NCBI RefSeq assembly: GCF_015832195.1
Contig: NC_052032.1
Coordinates: 1,184,618 to 1,248,617 of the forward strand
Direction of reading: 5' to 3'
DNA length: 64,000 nt
DNA from: Motacilla alba alba
Lineage: Eukaryota; Chordata; Aves; Passeriformes; Motacillidae
In this document: in pieces, positions 1-12,297 of the stretch
Numbering within the stretch: the first letter of the stretch is position 1
Layout: each line of letters opens with the position of its first letter
Made by a program: the position numbers and the translations under genes
Notes under the pieces: generated by a model
The model's input: the letters and a program-made list of their open reading frames with translations, nothing else
The model's database searches: none
Told to the model about the DNA's origin: nothing

Positions 1-115
1 GATTTCTGGGCTTTCTCATCCTTTCAGGCCTCTGGAAAAGAGCTCCAAGGACCTCCCCCCCCCGCCAGGGAGTTGCTGGTTCTGGTCTCTATAATGGGAT
101 GCCTGATTCTACACC

Positions 116-812
116 TGGGATGGGGCAGCCCTGGATGTACAGACTGGGAAAGGGTCCTGGTGGTTTTGGTTGATGGCTAGTTGGACATGAGCCAGTCATG
201 CCCTGGAGCCAGGAAGGACATCCCTGTCCTGGGGGCATCAGGCCCAGCATTGCTAGTCAGGCCAGGGAGGGATTGTCCAGCTCTGCTCTGGGCTGGGGCA
301 GCTGCACCTCCACTGCTGGGGCAGTTTTGGGCACCACAAGATGATCTAAGGATGACCCCAAGGATCTAAAGCTGTTAGACAGTGTCCAAGGAGGGACATG
401 AAGATGGTGAAGGATTTAGAGGGGAAGCTGTGTGAGGAGTGGCTGAGGACATTTCGTTTGTCTCCTCTCTCTGCTGGAGGAGACTGAGGGGAGGCCCTTT
501 GGGATCTGCAGCTCCTCCCGAAGGGCAGCTCCCATCTCTTCTCCCTGGGACACAGACAGGAGCCTGGGAACAGCTGGGGCTGGGCCAGGGCAGCTCAGGC
601 TGGAGCTCAGGGCAAGGTTCTTCCCCCAGAGGGTGCTGGCACTGCCCAGGCTCCCCAGGGAATGGGCACGGCCCCGAGGCTGCCAGAGCTCCAGGAGCCT
701 TTGGCCAGCGCTGCCAGGGATGCCCAGGGTGGGGTTGCTGGGGGGTCTGGGCAGGGACAGGGGCTGGGTGATCCTGGTGGGTCCCTTCCAGCTGAGGATT
801 TTCTGTGACTCC
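116..812 (+). mobile_element. CR1 non-LTR retrotransposon, 5'-truncated, includes ORF2 3' relic
   Basis: The plus strand carries the 3' part of a CR1 LINE in sense orientation. Reading from about 120, a frame with several disruptions resembles the C-terminal end of the CR1 reverse-transcriptase ORF: a leucine-valine-aspartate-glycine stretch, then a block ending in FWAP near 330. A segment typical of the ORF2 end follows (450-490, GGAGACTGAGGGG), then the untranslated tail, ending at the family's usual terminus GATCCTGGTGGGTCCC and TTCTGTGACTC near 810. Indels and stops make it a dead copy. It belongs to the same GC-rich subfamily as the minus-strand copy at 54981-55680, and the two share the segment encoding the FWAP block almost residue for residue. 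The 5' limit is approximate. Confidence 0.85.
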
Positions 813-1785
813 CCATTGACCCTGAGCTGCTCCATGCCCAGAGGCCAGCTGAGCAGTGACAGTGAAATCCCTGCAGTCCCATCACTCCACCCTTACCCTG
901 CTGGGCAAACACCTCCGGGCACGCTGTCATTGATTCCAGCACCATCTGTTCCTTTGCTCATGTGAAGAGCCATCGATTTCAGGGCAGAGCCAGGAGTGTT
1001 TATTTTGAAGATGGTTTGTGAGCTCAGTCATTCACTCTAAAGCTGAGAGCTGCACCCACAGAGAGCCCAGAATCCCAGCTTTAGAGAAAAACCCTGTCTT
1101 AGCCCACAGTGGATAATCCAATTCCCACCAGAAGTACTGCAGGGCAATGTCTTCTCTTTTCCTTCTCACATGGAAATTGCACTGGTTTTTCCCCATAATT
1201 TAAGCCTCCTGATGATGAGCAAGGCCCATTTAATTTGCTGTCCTTGTTTGCTCATTAATTCCACTGAATTACTTTATTTACTAACATGCTTCTTCTAAAT
1301 TACTTGATTACTTAACTAAATTTATTTATTTACAGTGGATAGCAGAAGTGAAAAACAGCTGCAGTGGATCCCTGCTGACAGTCCCCCAAACCACAGCCTG
1401 AGAGTGGCAGCGAAATCCCTGGATTTTGGGTGCTGCCAGCACGTTGCATAAGCTCTGGGCAAAGCAGCAGATGTGTCCCTCAGAGAGAGATTTCCTCAAA
1501 TTTGGGGGCAGATTTTTGTGTTATTTTATTGTGCCCGAATGTTGCTTGTCCAAATGCCCCTTCAGCACAGACTGAGTGGTGTGAACAGCACAGAGCGAGC
1601 CATGGAAACTCTGGGGGGATTCTAGCAGTGTGAGATCTCCTAAATTATGGGACTAACAATGGATTCAGTTGGAAACCACAGAGCTCTGAGCAACCAACTG
1701 AACAAACAGAGATAAACCAAACCTCCCTTTGGTTTCTTCATTCCTACCAAGTGTGCTGAAGTTTCTTGTGTAGGTTTTTATTTAA
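813..1785. other. Single-copy stretch, no feature recognised
   Basis: No repeat or coding exon is recognisable here. The interval 1240-1340 is AT-rich, with several TTTA runs ending in a TTTACAG at about 1330 that could pass for a splice acceptor but has no plausible exon after it. The largest open frames are under 70 codons. Confidence 0.5.
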
Positions 1786-1991
1786 TAGAATGCTGGAATC
1801 ATGGAATCTCCTGAGCTGGAAGGGACCCACCAGGATCACCCAGCCCAGCCCCTGCCCTGCCCAGACCCCCCAGCAACCCCACCCTGGGCATCCCTGGCAG
1901 CGCTGGCCAAAGGCTCCTGGAGCTCTGGCAGCCTCGGGGCCGTGCCCATTCCCTGGGGAGCCTGGGCAGTGCCAGCACCCTCTGGGGGAAG
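1786..1991 (-). mobile_element. CR1 3'-end fragment
   Basis: The reverse complement runs from a truncation at TCTTCCCCCAGAGGG (about 1990) to the CR1 3' end, GGGTCCCTTCCAGCTCAGG and the TGATTC-type tail near 1795. It is nearly identical over 200 bp to the first part of the copies at 14963 and 54981, which suggests the same young subfamily. Only untranslated tail is present, so there is no coding capacity. Confidence 0.85.
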
Positions 1992-4900
1992 AGTATTTCA
2001 GACAGCCAGGAAGAGGAGCAAAATCCTGCAGTTCTCTGCAGTGCCCTGAAAGAAAATGAACAACAGCTTTTCCAGAAGACCCTGAGGGAATCCTGCTCGT
2101 TCTAAGAGCCTGAATGAGGCTGTGTGATATTAGAGGGTGTGATGGGAAACAGATTTCAGGGAGAGCTTCCTGAGGGCACCCAGAAGAGAGTCCTCCTCCC
2201 AACCCTGGGCATTTTGGCTGAAAAACAGCTTGTTTACTCCTACAGAAATCCCTGCTGCTGGCCTGAGAGGAGTTGGGAAAGATGGTATCTCCAGCAGCTG
2301 CTGTAATTCGGACTGGAAATATTTGTTCAGGAATCCATGGTTCTGTGTCTGCTTGATACTAATATGTACCGAGGGGTTGGTAATGGGGCCCAGTGAATTA
2401 TCCCTTCAGTCACAGCACAGGATTGTGGACCCTCTCTTTATTATTCAGCTCTGGCAGACCCAAAATTAAGTCAAGCTCAACCTGCTCAGCTCCTTTAACT
2501 TTCCTGCTGCAGGTAAGGTGTTATCTCCTACCCTTCTGATCAGCTTTGGCACTGCAACATGCAGCACTGAATGCATCTTCCCCAGGGCACAGCAGAAAAT
2601 GCTGCTTGGTCTGGTGGTCTCATGATGCAGTTTGGGTCAAAGAACCTCCTGTTGTCACATTCCATCTATTCTGTCCCTGAATTTGTGCTCCTGCTGCCCA
2701 CCATGAGCTTGATCTGAGCACTCAAGATTATAATATTGACATTCCAATGAGATTTTTGCAGCAGACAAGTTTAAATCTCCTCTTGGAGTTGCATTAATTT
2801 TGCAAACTGATTGTGTGTGGTGCTGTTGCAGCTACAGCAGGGACAGTCTGGAGTTAACTCTTGGAAGTTAAATGGTAGCAGAGATCCTCATCTGCAGCAG
2901 CCGGACACGTTCAGCATCACTCCTGACAAACCCACTGCAAACCCCACAGCTGATTACAATCCACAGCTCTGTGTTGGACCATCTGTGCTGTTTCCCCCTT
3001 GGGAATTCTGGAGCAGCAACATGAAGGTCACCAGTGCAAGTGGGAGATTTTGTCACTGCCTTCAGCTTCACCTCTGTGGATTTTACAGATTTCCAGCCCC
3101 AGGGCCAAGAATTTTCTGCAGTACCCAAGGATTGCTGTGCTCTTCATCCCCCTCTGGCTCTCATTTCTTGCTGGTTTGGATGTGCAGGAAAGCAGGCACA
3201 TTGCCAGGTGCCAGAGGACAAAGTCTAGCCTTCCTGCATTACTTAGTTGCATTTGTTGCATTCCTAGTATTTATGTCTTTTTTTCCTACAGGGCTGTGAG
3301 GAGTATTTGAGCTGTCAGTGGTGCTGTGCATTCCCAGACCTTCCATCCGAGCCCTACAAGCTGATTTTTTGGAGAATTTAACAGAGGAGAGGCAGTGGTA
3401 CTGCCAGGGACCAGCATGGGAGTTTCACCAGGCTCTGCTTTGGGTGATTCCCACTGTTGGGCCTGATTTGTGATCCAGCAATATTTGTTCTTTGCTCCCT
3501 GAAATCCTGTGTTTTACAGGGCTGAAGTGGCACAGCTGAGAGGCTGCTGCTGGAGCAGTCACACCAGAACAGGGGTGTAAATCCCTATTTTTATGCACTT
3601 CCAGTAGTAACCTCTGATATACTGCACCCCTTATCCTGAGGATGGGGAAGGACCTTTATTGCCCTCCCTCATGATCACCCGTTATATCAGGACTGAGACT
3701 TAATTAAATGATTTTTCTCCTGCAGCCCACAGGGTCTGGCCTGGCTCACAAATGGTTAAGCTGCTGCAGCTCAGCATGTCCTCTGTAATTAAGGGCATCT
3801 GTCAATAAAACATCCTCCTCTCTCAGGGCTGACAGGTGCTAAGGGCTGCCTTGAGCTGGGGTTTATTCCCAAAGAACTCCCAGGGCTCTGCCAATCCCTC
3901 CTGGACACCAGGGGACCTCAGAGCCTCCCCAGGGTGGTGGCCCGGGGCTGGTGGCCTGGGCTGGTGGCAGGGCTGTGGTGCCCATGGCAGGGCAGGCTGG
4001 GGGCCTGTGCCATGCAGGTTTCCAGCTGGGCACAATCCCTCTGCTTCTGGGCACTGTGATACTCAGAAATTCCAATTTCTTCATGTTTCACAAGTGTTCC
4101 TGAAAATTCCTGGAAAGGCAGCTCGAGCTGTGCCCGCAGATCTCCTCAGGCCTGCACAGCACCAGCAGCTCCACGTGCTTTGCAGAACAAGCTGGATTTT
4201 GGTCTTTGCTAATCTGAAACGGGTCAAGGGTAATTTAGACCAATTTTGTATCTGAGGAGGGCTCCAGGGAGAAGTTACAGCAGCTTAAAGAGAGGCAGCT
4301 GCATTCCAGAAATAACTCCTGTTCCCTCAGCACAGGGAACAAACCGGGCACCCTCAGAGCAGCGTGTTTGTTCCAAACAGCACAACAGTTTTAGGGTTTT
4401 TCCCAGGACTTGAGGAAACTCCTCCTGGCTTCCAAGAAAAATTTACAAGGGTACTTTAAAGGAAGGCAGGGACTTTAAGGCAGTGGTGGCTCCTGGGCTG
4501 TCACAAACACCAGCAGGCCAAGAGAGCCTGGGGCAGCCCGTCCAAACTTCCAGGTTCATTTTAAGGCCAGAAGGAAACCTCTGCCTTGTAATATTGTATT
4601 AATTACGTCAATTTTCTCTTCTAATTTCATCTTTTCACTTCTAGAAGGATATAAAATAGTATCAAGTATGGCTACAAGAGTAAAATGAGTTTTTTCTTCT
4701 CCATGCCTCATATCAAAAATGCTGCTGAGATTTTGTGGCTTTCTTATAATTAAGAGGATGCAGCTTGTGAGCTCTTGGTAGAATCATTACCAGGGTTTAT
4801 TCATGCAGAGTTTTACAGAGTTCATCACATTGTCCAGCCTTTATGTGTGAGCTGAGGTGGCCCCTCATCCCCAGTTCAGATCCGAGCTGGTCTCCAGGGT

Positions 4901-7900
4901 CTCTGGGCTTGTCAGAAATCCAACATGATGTAACAATTTCATTTGCTGGAGATAAATACCCAGTAAATAATGCCGGCAAAGCTCGCTGTTCCTTCAGGAG
5001 GGATGTTTCCATCCATGGAAAACAAACATCTGGGCTTTGGTTTGTTGCTTTATTGCTGCCTATTGCTTCCTTTTGCCTTTACAGAGCAGTGGGAGGTCAC
5101 TGTCCAGGGACTCCCTTTATAGGACTTTTGTTCAGAAAATATTCTTGAGGATTGCAAGGATTATCCATGAATCATGCCCATAATGCCTAATTTGCTGTAC
5201 ACAAACATTTCCACTTTGAAGCAATTTCCCTCATCTCTGGATGAAAGCAAAGAACACAGTGGAAACTCTTATTTTCCATGAAAACCAGAGGCATTGGAAC
5301 TGTTGAGTTCTGCTTTTCTGACTCCTCACATCACAGTGTTTTCAAGGAGTCTGGATCCAAAAGCAACGCATAGGAGATAAAATCTAAAAGAGTGATTGGC
5401 CTCTGCAATGATAGTTGTTGCCTAAGTGGGCAGATGATATTTAATTTTTTTGCAGCTAAACAGGTAAATTTTAACTAAATAGGTGAATTTACTATTGGCA
5501 ACTAAAGTTTACCAGTATGGTAAGTGAAAAATATTGTGTTCTACAAGCAGAGAGCATCCAGGATATGGGTTTGACCAGGGAAAAAGTCAGTGGTGGAAAT
5601 TGGATATCCAACTGTAGTGGATAAATATCTCTGTAAGATGGGGCTTGCTGGGATAAAGACAGCAAGAATTGCACATTTTATCTCCAAATTGTGCAATCTC
5701 ATGAACTTTGAATTCTTCAGCCCTCACTGTCATCACTGTCTCTCACCAGAGTATCATTATCCCAGTTTAGTCACTAAACCTGCACACGGTGGGCTCTGTG
5801 TCAGGGCCCAAGCAGCCAAATTCACCAGGATTGCTCCTGAACCCTGACAGCAACAGGACTCCTACTCCTCCCCATGGGAGGAAGATGAGAGATCTGTTCT
5901 AGAAGAAAAGCAGAATTGTGTCAGCAGCCCAGGGAAGCTTTTTGCTGGCAGACAATGTATTGGTTTTTGAACTCAAGAAGTACCTCATGTAGAAATTCTG
6001 GGGCAGAGCTTTCCACCTTCCTGATAATCAAGTGGTTCTCAGAGTAGAAGCCAAATCATAGTACCTCGCTATAAACACAGATCCAAACATGAAAAATAAA
6101 TCAAAATCTGATTTCTCATTAGCCCAGCTCCGACTGAGCTCCCAGCTCCTTCATTAGCAGTCATTTCATAATGACCCTGGACAAACTTTGCATCAGGACT
6201 TGGCCAAGGCACTCTATGGAAAGGCAAAATGTTCCAGTTCCTTCAGACTCCACCAGGAGAAAGTTCCTTTATTGTCCAGCCCATCGGTAGCTGAGGCTGT
6301 CCTGCCAGGACCTAGCAAAGAGATGACCATTCCCATCTCATCTAGCAATTATTATTCCTTCCAGTTTTCCTCATTTTTCATGGTAGCTTTCCCACCAGAG
6401 GTGCTCAGAAGAGCCCCCAGCAGTGCAGGAGACAGCTGTGCTTGGGTTCAGGGTCTGTGTGGGGACACAGGGGTTTGGGGAGGCTTCACTGCCCATCCTG
6501 CTTGGCCACAGAGCAGCTGGCAGAGTCCCAGCTGCAGCTAGCAGAGGATCAGCACAGAAATGCTGGGATGGACTCACAGCCCTTGTCCAGCCAGGCCAGA
6601 TCTCACTGCAAATGTGCAGGAGAAAGATTTCCTTCTTGGAAGTGGGAAGAAAGTCATTGCAGGAGTTTGAGGAGTAAAAATAGAACAAGGGTCAGCCTTG
6701 CAGGCACCAGACCCTTCATCTGAGGTTGCAGGTGCAGTCCTGCCTGGGAGACAGGGCACAGGGCAAGATGCCTGGGTCACACCTCAGCAGTCACCATGAG
6801 AAGGGAGAGAAAACCAGGAGAGATTCCTGGCATGGGCAGGGATGGGGCAGAGATCAAACAGAAACTGAAATCCCACTCAGCCTGGGACATGCCCAGGCAG
6901 TGGGGGCAGTACCATGAGGGCACAGGGCTGCCAGGGCTCAGCACAAGCTCTCCTGGTCTCACTCCTGCCAGAGGCCTCTGCAGCAGTTCCAGCTCCACTC
7001 CAGGCCAGCTCTCAGCGCTGCAAGGTTCTGCACTGAGGTTGAAACATCCAAGTATTCCAGAACACACAGACATTGGGAAACATGGCAGAGTTTCAGTCAG
7101 GAAAGCAAGGACACAACCTTTCCAGCACCAGGCAGCCTTTCACATTCACCACTCCATCACTTCTCATTTCCAGGAGCATTTATTTCTCACCAAAGTGCTC
7201 CCCGCACCAGCACACATTTAAACCATATTATTTTTCAAGTCCAGGTCTGAACACAGCCAGTATCAAACTGCTCCATTACTGCCTTCTGCCAGGCAGTCTC
7301 TCATGGCTCAGCCATGTGTTCCCAGGCTCCAAGCCCAGCTGCTCTTGGAAACCATGCTCCAAGCACATGTTCCTGCATGGGATGTTCATTATTATTTTCA
7401 GCTTTATTTTATTGGTGCACGTCCTCCCTGTGTGCCCCCAAAGGGCTGCTTTCAGCAGGGTTTGTACAAAGTTGTTTGATTGGCTTCAGGCTTCTTTGTG
7501 AGTTTATCCAATGCCAAGCTCAGGCGCTGAACCCATGCCAGGTAATTCATCATTTCTCCTTAAATGCTATAGACAGAATCCTGCTCTTAGCTTGTCAGAT
7601 AAAGGCCTGAGAATTGCCTTTCAGCCCACCTAATGAGGGTTTGTGTTTTTCTACGCTTGGGAGGATGGATGGTCTTAATTTCTGGTTTCTTTCAAAGAGA
7701 GCAATTTTCTTCCACAAAAAAGACCAGGAATAATAGACACAATGTGGCTTATTCTGAGTCACCCTTTAACCATTTGTACTTATATTTTCTCTTTGTGCAT
7801 CTACCCTGAAACTCAGAGTCCTCTTCAGCTGCTGCTGTACATTTTCCCCTGCCATGAGACATTTCTGTGCCTGAGGGTTTAATGCACAGCCAGCATCCTC

Positions 7901-8469
7901 TCCTGGCCTTGCTGACAGTCTCCACAAATACTTCCCCCAAATTTGAGGTGCTCCAGACAGGGATTCTCCAGTTCTGCAAGAGTTGCCTGTTGGATGTGAG
8001 GAAGCTGAGGCTTGGTGCACAAGGGACTGGGCAGGGCCAGAGCTCCTCCTTCTGTACAGAAATCCCCCAAGGGCCAGCCCAGGGCACCACGGGGGGATCT
8101 ACAGGAGGAGTCTCCCAGTCACTCTGGCACTGCCCATACTGAACAATTCTACACCAATATTCCTGGGCACCACAGGGGTTCTCATTGGCCAAATGCTAAA
8201 TCCAAAGCTCTGTTCTCTGTGATTCTTGCTTTCTCCACATTCACCCCACTTCTGTGACACTTTCAGCCCCAGCTGGAAGCTCAGCCTGGGAGTGCTCAGC
8301 CCCAGTCTATCAGACTCAGCCTGGAGGTGGCATCCAAAGGGCTCTCAAAGGGTGGATGAAGCAGCAGGGAGGAACTAAACATGGACTCTTAAGGAGGGAG
8401 TGACAAATGTGAAGAGTTGAGAGGGAGAAATAAATACATGCTGATTTCCAGTGGGAGCAGTGGGGTATA
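1992..8469. other. 6.5 kb single-copy stretch without recognised genes or repeats
   Basis: I found no transposon, tandem array or recognisable exon in this long interval. Open frames reach 162 codons (2811-3299, plus) and 147 codons (7749-8192, minus), but neither shows domain motifs, and the composition is that of chance GC-rich frames. The interval 4590-4760 is AT-rich. The block 6080-6190 has TCATTAG and TCATAATGA motifs and could be a conserved non-coding element, but this cannot be judged from one sequence. Confidence 0.45.
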
Positions 8470-8962
8470 AGAGAATCCCAGACTGGTTTGGGGTGGAATG
8501 GACACTAGTGGACATCTCATTCCACCCCCTGCCATGGGGACACCTTCCACTCTCCCAGGCTGCTCCAAGCCTTGTCCAACCTGGCCTTGGACACTTCCAG
8601 GGATCCAGGGACAGCCCCAGCTGCTCTGGGCACCCTGTGCCAGGGCCTGCCCACCCTGCCAGGGAACAATTCCTAATTCCCAATATCCCATCCATCCCTG
8701 CCCTCTGGCAGTGGAAGCCATTCCCTGTGTCCTGTCCCTCCATGTCCTTATGAAAAGTCCCTCTGCAGTTCTCTTGGAGGTCCTTCAGGTACTGAAAGGC
8801 TACAATAAAGTCACCTTGGAGCCTTCTCTTCTCTTCTCTTCTCTTCTCTTCTCTTCTCTTCTCTTCTCTTCTCTTCTCTTCTCTTCTCTTCTCTTCTCTT
8901 CTCTTCTCTTCTCTGAATAATCCCAATTCTCTCAGCATTTCCTCATGAGAGGGGCTCCAAGT
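8470..8962 (-). mobile_element. CR1 fragment interrupted by a pyrimidine microsatellite
   Basis: Antisense to the plus strand, this CR1 begins at its 3' tail (GAGAATCCCAGACTGG, 8471) and passes the hallmark blocks CCTTGGACACTTCCAGGGAT and CTGTGCCAGGGCCTGCCCACC. It reaches the ORF2 end segment, which reads GAAAGGCTACAATAAAGTCACC on the plus strand. A CTCTT array at 8822-8914 replaces the short CTTCTCTTCTCC normally found there, and CR1 sequence resumes after it (TCCCAATTCTCTCAGC). The 5' truncation is near 8962. Confidence 0.85.
8822..8914. repeat. (CTCTT)n microsatellite, about 18 copies, homopyrimidine
   Basis: An uninterrupted run of 93 pyrimidines on the plus strand is made of perfect CTCTT units with no substitution after the first few bases. 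The perfection indicates recent expansion. It lies inside the CR1 copy at 8470-8962, at the point where that family natively carries CTTCTCTTCTCC. Confidence 0.97.
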
Positions 8963-9266
8963 GCAATAACTATGAGGAGCCCCAGTATCATCATTTCTTT
9001 GTAAACTTCTCAAGCTGCTGGGCTGGGGAAAAAGGAATCATCCATCTTGATGTCCTGATAGGGATGAGCTGAAGGAGAGTAAATTCCAGCTTTGGGTTCA
9101 CCTTGTGGTGGTGGTTTTGTGTCTCTGATGGGTTTTGGTGCAGTTTGGAAAGAGAATTGAAAATCTTTGGAGCATATTCCAGCAGTGCCAGGGCCATTTC
9201 CCACCAGAATTATGAGAAAATTATGATATGAAATGTTTGCAGAGGCAAAAGCTCCCAAATTTCAGA

Positions 9267-9339
9267 GGCTCCATAGCTCAGGGGTTAGAGCACTGGTCTA
9301 GTAAACCAGGGGTCGTGAGTTCAAATCTCACTGGAGCCT
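9267..9339 (+). tRNA. tRNA-Thr, anticodon AGT
   Basis: The 73-nt cloverleaf is complete. The acceptor arm GGCTCCA pairs perfectly with TGGAGCC, followed by discriminator T. The D arm is GCTC/GAGC. The anticodon arm CTGGT/ACCAG holds loop CTAGTAA with anticodon AGT at 9300-9302. The T arm GTGAG/CTCAC holds loop TTCAAAT. The internal polymerase III promoters are intact: an A box starting TAGCTCAGG and a B box GTTCAAATC. No intron is present and CCA is not encoded, as expected for a nuclear tRNA. A run of T bases near 9412-9418 is the first good terminator, about 75 bases downstream. Anticodon AGU, with A34 normally edited to inosine, reads ACU, ACC and ACA threonine codons. The body resembles the vertebrate UGU isoacceptor more than the usual AGU one. 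It is a lone gene with no neighbouring tRNAs. Confidence 0.96.
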
Positions 9340-10891
9340 GGGGAGTGTCTGTACCTCCTGCAAAGACCTCACTGCTTTAACATCCTGTTTATTCCCGAGG
9401 TGTTCCTGATGTTGTTTTTTGGATCATCCACCCCAGCCTAAGTGACATAGAAACATCCCCCAACACCTGCACCAAACTACAGACAATGAGAAGCACAGAA
9501 ACCAGCAGTGGTGAGAGCTGTACCCATGAAATATTTTTGATGTACAGCAATCAGAGAAGGGGAACACCCAGTAATGGGACTTGGAGCCTTCTGGACCCTG
9601 CAGACTTTGTGGGGGTCATTGATGGACAAAGCTGGAATGGCTGCCAGGTATTTACAGTCAGAGCTGGTTCATCTCTTCAGACAGCAGGAGGATCAAATTA
9701 TGGCTCCAGAGCTCAGTAATTGCAGAGTTGGCTGAAAACATTATAAATATGGTTTGTGGAGAATCAGTAACATCAGTCATCTACAGAACCCTGCTGAGGG
9801 TACAGGAAAGGGATAATTTCTAAGAATAGAGTAATAGGTAAGAATTAACCTATTTTGCATCTTGAATTCCATTAATTGCTGTCCAGATTTATGAGATTTC
9901 CTCCTTGCCTTTGCACACCTCTTCTCCCTATTCATTTTCAAGGAGACTCCCTATATCAAGTCCAAATGAGCCAAACCAGTAATGGAAAAGGTAATTTCTG
10001 AATTTCAAAAGGGCCTTTTCTATCTGAGGGAAGGAAGGCTCAAAAGCCTGAAATATTTTTTTCTTGTGGAGGGGGACACAGGGTGGCATGAGGGACATGG
10101 GGCTTTGTTTGCCTCTCCCCAGACTAGTTCCTTCCATCTCTGTTGTCCCAAAAAAAGTGAGCTTTGGAGGGTTGATGTGTTTCCTCCCCAAGGGACCTGC
10201 AGGAATTTCCCTGCTTTCCTCTGCATATATCCCAGTAAGGACAAAGAAATAGAAGCCACCAGGGTTCCCATTAATCTGCAATTAATAAATGAGCACAAGT
10301 TACTGTTATTGTAACCCCAGGTCCTGGAAAATGGACAGATGGGTTTTACTAAAAGGGAATTTATCTCCAGGCTGTTGTGGCTCTACCTGGATTCCCCCTG
10401 TCCCTCATTGCAGCTTTATCTCTTTATTTGGCTCTCAGAGGAGACCACAGAACAAGACCCAAAAATATCTTTGTGGTTCAAGTTCACTTTTGCAATCAGG
10501 CTTGCGGGTTCAGCTTAGCTGAGCCTGGTGGGGATGGAAATGATCCTCTGAAAAATTAATGTCTTTCCTTCCTGTGCAAAGAGGACAAATGTTCAGGATG
10601 TGTTTTGCTGAATTCTTAATCTCTGCAGTAGCTGATAATAATGCCAGAGCTCCTCTCCCAGTGACCCTGCTGCAATGCAGAGCCCAAACTCTCTGATGCT
10701 GCTTGTTGAGCATCGGCCTGGGGCAAAGATGATTTTACCAGGGGACCTGGAATCCCTTTGTATCCATCACCCATCATCTCCTTCTCTTTCAAAGACAGAG
10801 CTTGACTCGAGAGAGAAAGAGGGTGAAGTGGTTTATATCCAAATCCTGATGCCCAGGTAAATGTGGGAGGCAGGGAGGGCACCTCTTCCCT
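9340..10891. other. Single-copy stretch after the tRNA, nothing recognised
   Basis: Apart from the T-run at about 9412-9418 that can serve as tRNA terminator, no repeat or exon is recognisable. Several short frames (77-117 codons, for example 9486-9719 and the minus frame 9928-10281) have no motif. Confidence 0.45.
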
Positions 10892-11063
10892 GCCCCCAGG
10901 GAATGGGCACGGCCCCGAGGCTGCCAGAGCTCCAGGAGCCTTTGGCCAGCACTGCCAGGGATGCTCAGGGTGGGGCTGTTGGTGGTCTGTGCAGGTCCAG
11001 GGATTGAACTGGATGATCCTTGTGGGTCCATCCCAGCTCAGGAGATTGCAGGATTGTGTGACT
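10892..11063 (+). mobile_element. CR1 3'-end fragment
   Basis: Sense orientation. It starts within the block GGGAATGGGCACGGCCCCGA and ends at the CR1 terminus (GATGATCCTTGTGGGTCC, then a degenerate TGTGTGACTC at about 11060). The tail is more diverged than in the copies at 1786 or 14963. The untranslated region only is present. Confidence 0.8.
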
Positions 11064-12107
11064 CTTTGGTCTTTGTTACCTGTGGGATGGAAATGCTACA
11101 GAGACATTCAGAGGTGTGGGAAGGTTGTGCAGCTCTGCCCCAGGGACGGGGCCAGGCTGGTCCCCTGTGTGTTTGTTCAGGGCCAAGGTTGTGACCTGCC
11201 CAATCCACACCCAGACAGACTTTTATTGCTTTCTTTAGGGAGATTTAAAGGTGTCTTCCTGTCTATCCATGAAAACTTGGTTTTGATATTCTCCTCACAA
11301 CTTCAGAATATAATTTCTGTTCTTAAAGCCATCCTGGACTCTGTGCATTTCTCTGGAATACTTTTCATTCTTGGGTCTCCTCCCAAGGGTTCCATCAAGC
11401 TGGACAGGGAAATCATTTCTTTCTTTATAAACAACAGTGAATTTTGTGGCCCAGTAGCCTTGCAGCGTCGAGGTGCCCCAACCCAAAGGCTGTGTTACAG
11501 AGCTGCATTTCTGCCTCTACGTCAGTCCTAGGAAAGGCCACAAATGCCTCAACTAATCCATTTCTTAAGACATGTGGGAAACAATAAATAGTTTAATCCA
11601 GGGAGGGAAGCCTTGAGCCAGAGCCAGTGAAAATGTTCCCATGTTTAAAGAGGTTTTGGACTTAGAAATGCAATTGACACTAATATTAAAATCTAACATA
11701 CACAGGGATCAAAGGGCAGCTTTGCAGCCTCAGCCACAGGAAAAAAAAAATTAATAAAGTTGGTAGGACTGCAGAATTCAGAGTGGGGAAAAAAATCACC
11801 CAAATTTATCCATTTTCTAGTTCTCCCATAATGAATAGCTCAATCTATTATTCCAAACAGGATATTGTAGGTGTAACAACAATGTTAAAAAAAAACAAAC
11901 AAAAAAAAAAAAACAAACGGGAAATGTTTCTGAAATAATATGAAAAAATATGAAATATCAGCTCCATGCTCCAGTGTGCCAGGAATGGGGAGGAGCACAG
12001 CAGCCACAGGGACATCTGTGCCCATCTCCACTCACATCCAAGAGGATTTCTCCAAAGACTTCATGCAAAGTTTTGCCCAGGGACATTATTATCTCCCTGC
12101 CTTTTAA
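11064..12107. other. Non-coding stretch with A-rich tracts
   Basis: The open frame that enters from the CR1 and runs to 11531 shows no domain. Adenine-rich tracts occur at 11741-11751 and 11888-11916, the second of the form A9-C-A3-C-A13. Neither follows a recognisable retrocopy, so they are left as simple sequence. Confidence 0.45.
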
Positions 12108-12297
12108 GCATTGGAACAGCTTCTCCAGGGAAGTACTGGAGTCACCATCCCTGGAAGTCTTCAAAAAATGAGGAGATGTGGCACTTTGAGATCTGATACT
12201 TTGAGATATGGTTTAGTGGGCACAGGGGTGTTTGGCCAAAGGTTGGACTTGATCCTGGAGGTCTTTTCCAGCCTCAATTTTCCAGTCTCTGGGATCT
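12108..12297 (+). mobile_element. CR1 3'-end fragment of an older subfamily
   Basis: Sense CR1 tail of the type containing TTGGAACAG, GGAGTCACCATCCCTGGA, then GTGGCACTTTGAGATCTG and GGTTGGACTTGATCCTGGAGG. The order of blocks matches the standard CR1 terminal region. The (ATTCTATG)-type end has decayed. It differs from the GC-rich copies elsewhere in the window. Confidence 0.8.

Noticed and set aside
9267..9339. tRNA-derived SINE head
   Set aside because: All stems pair perfectly, no SINE body or poly-A follows, and there is no target duplication, so a genuine tRNA gene is more likely.
11741..11916. Processed pseudogene inferred from A-rich tracts
   Set aside because: No upstream sequence resembles a known transcript, and the A-runs are interrupted by C in a simple-repeat manner.
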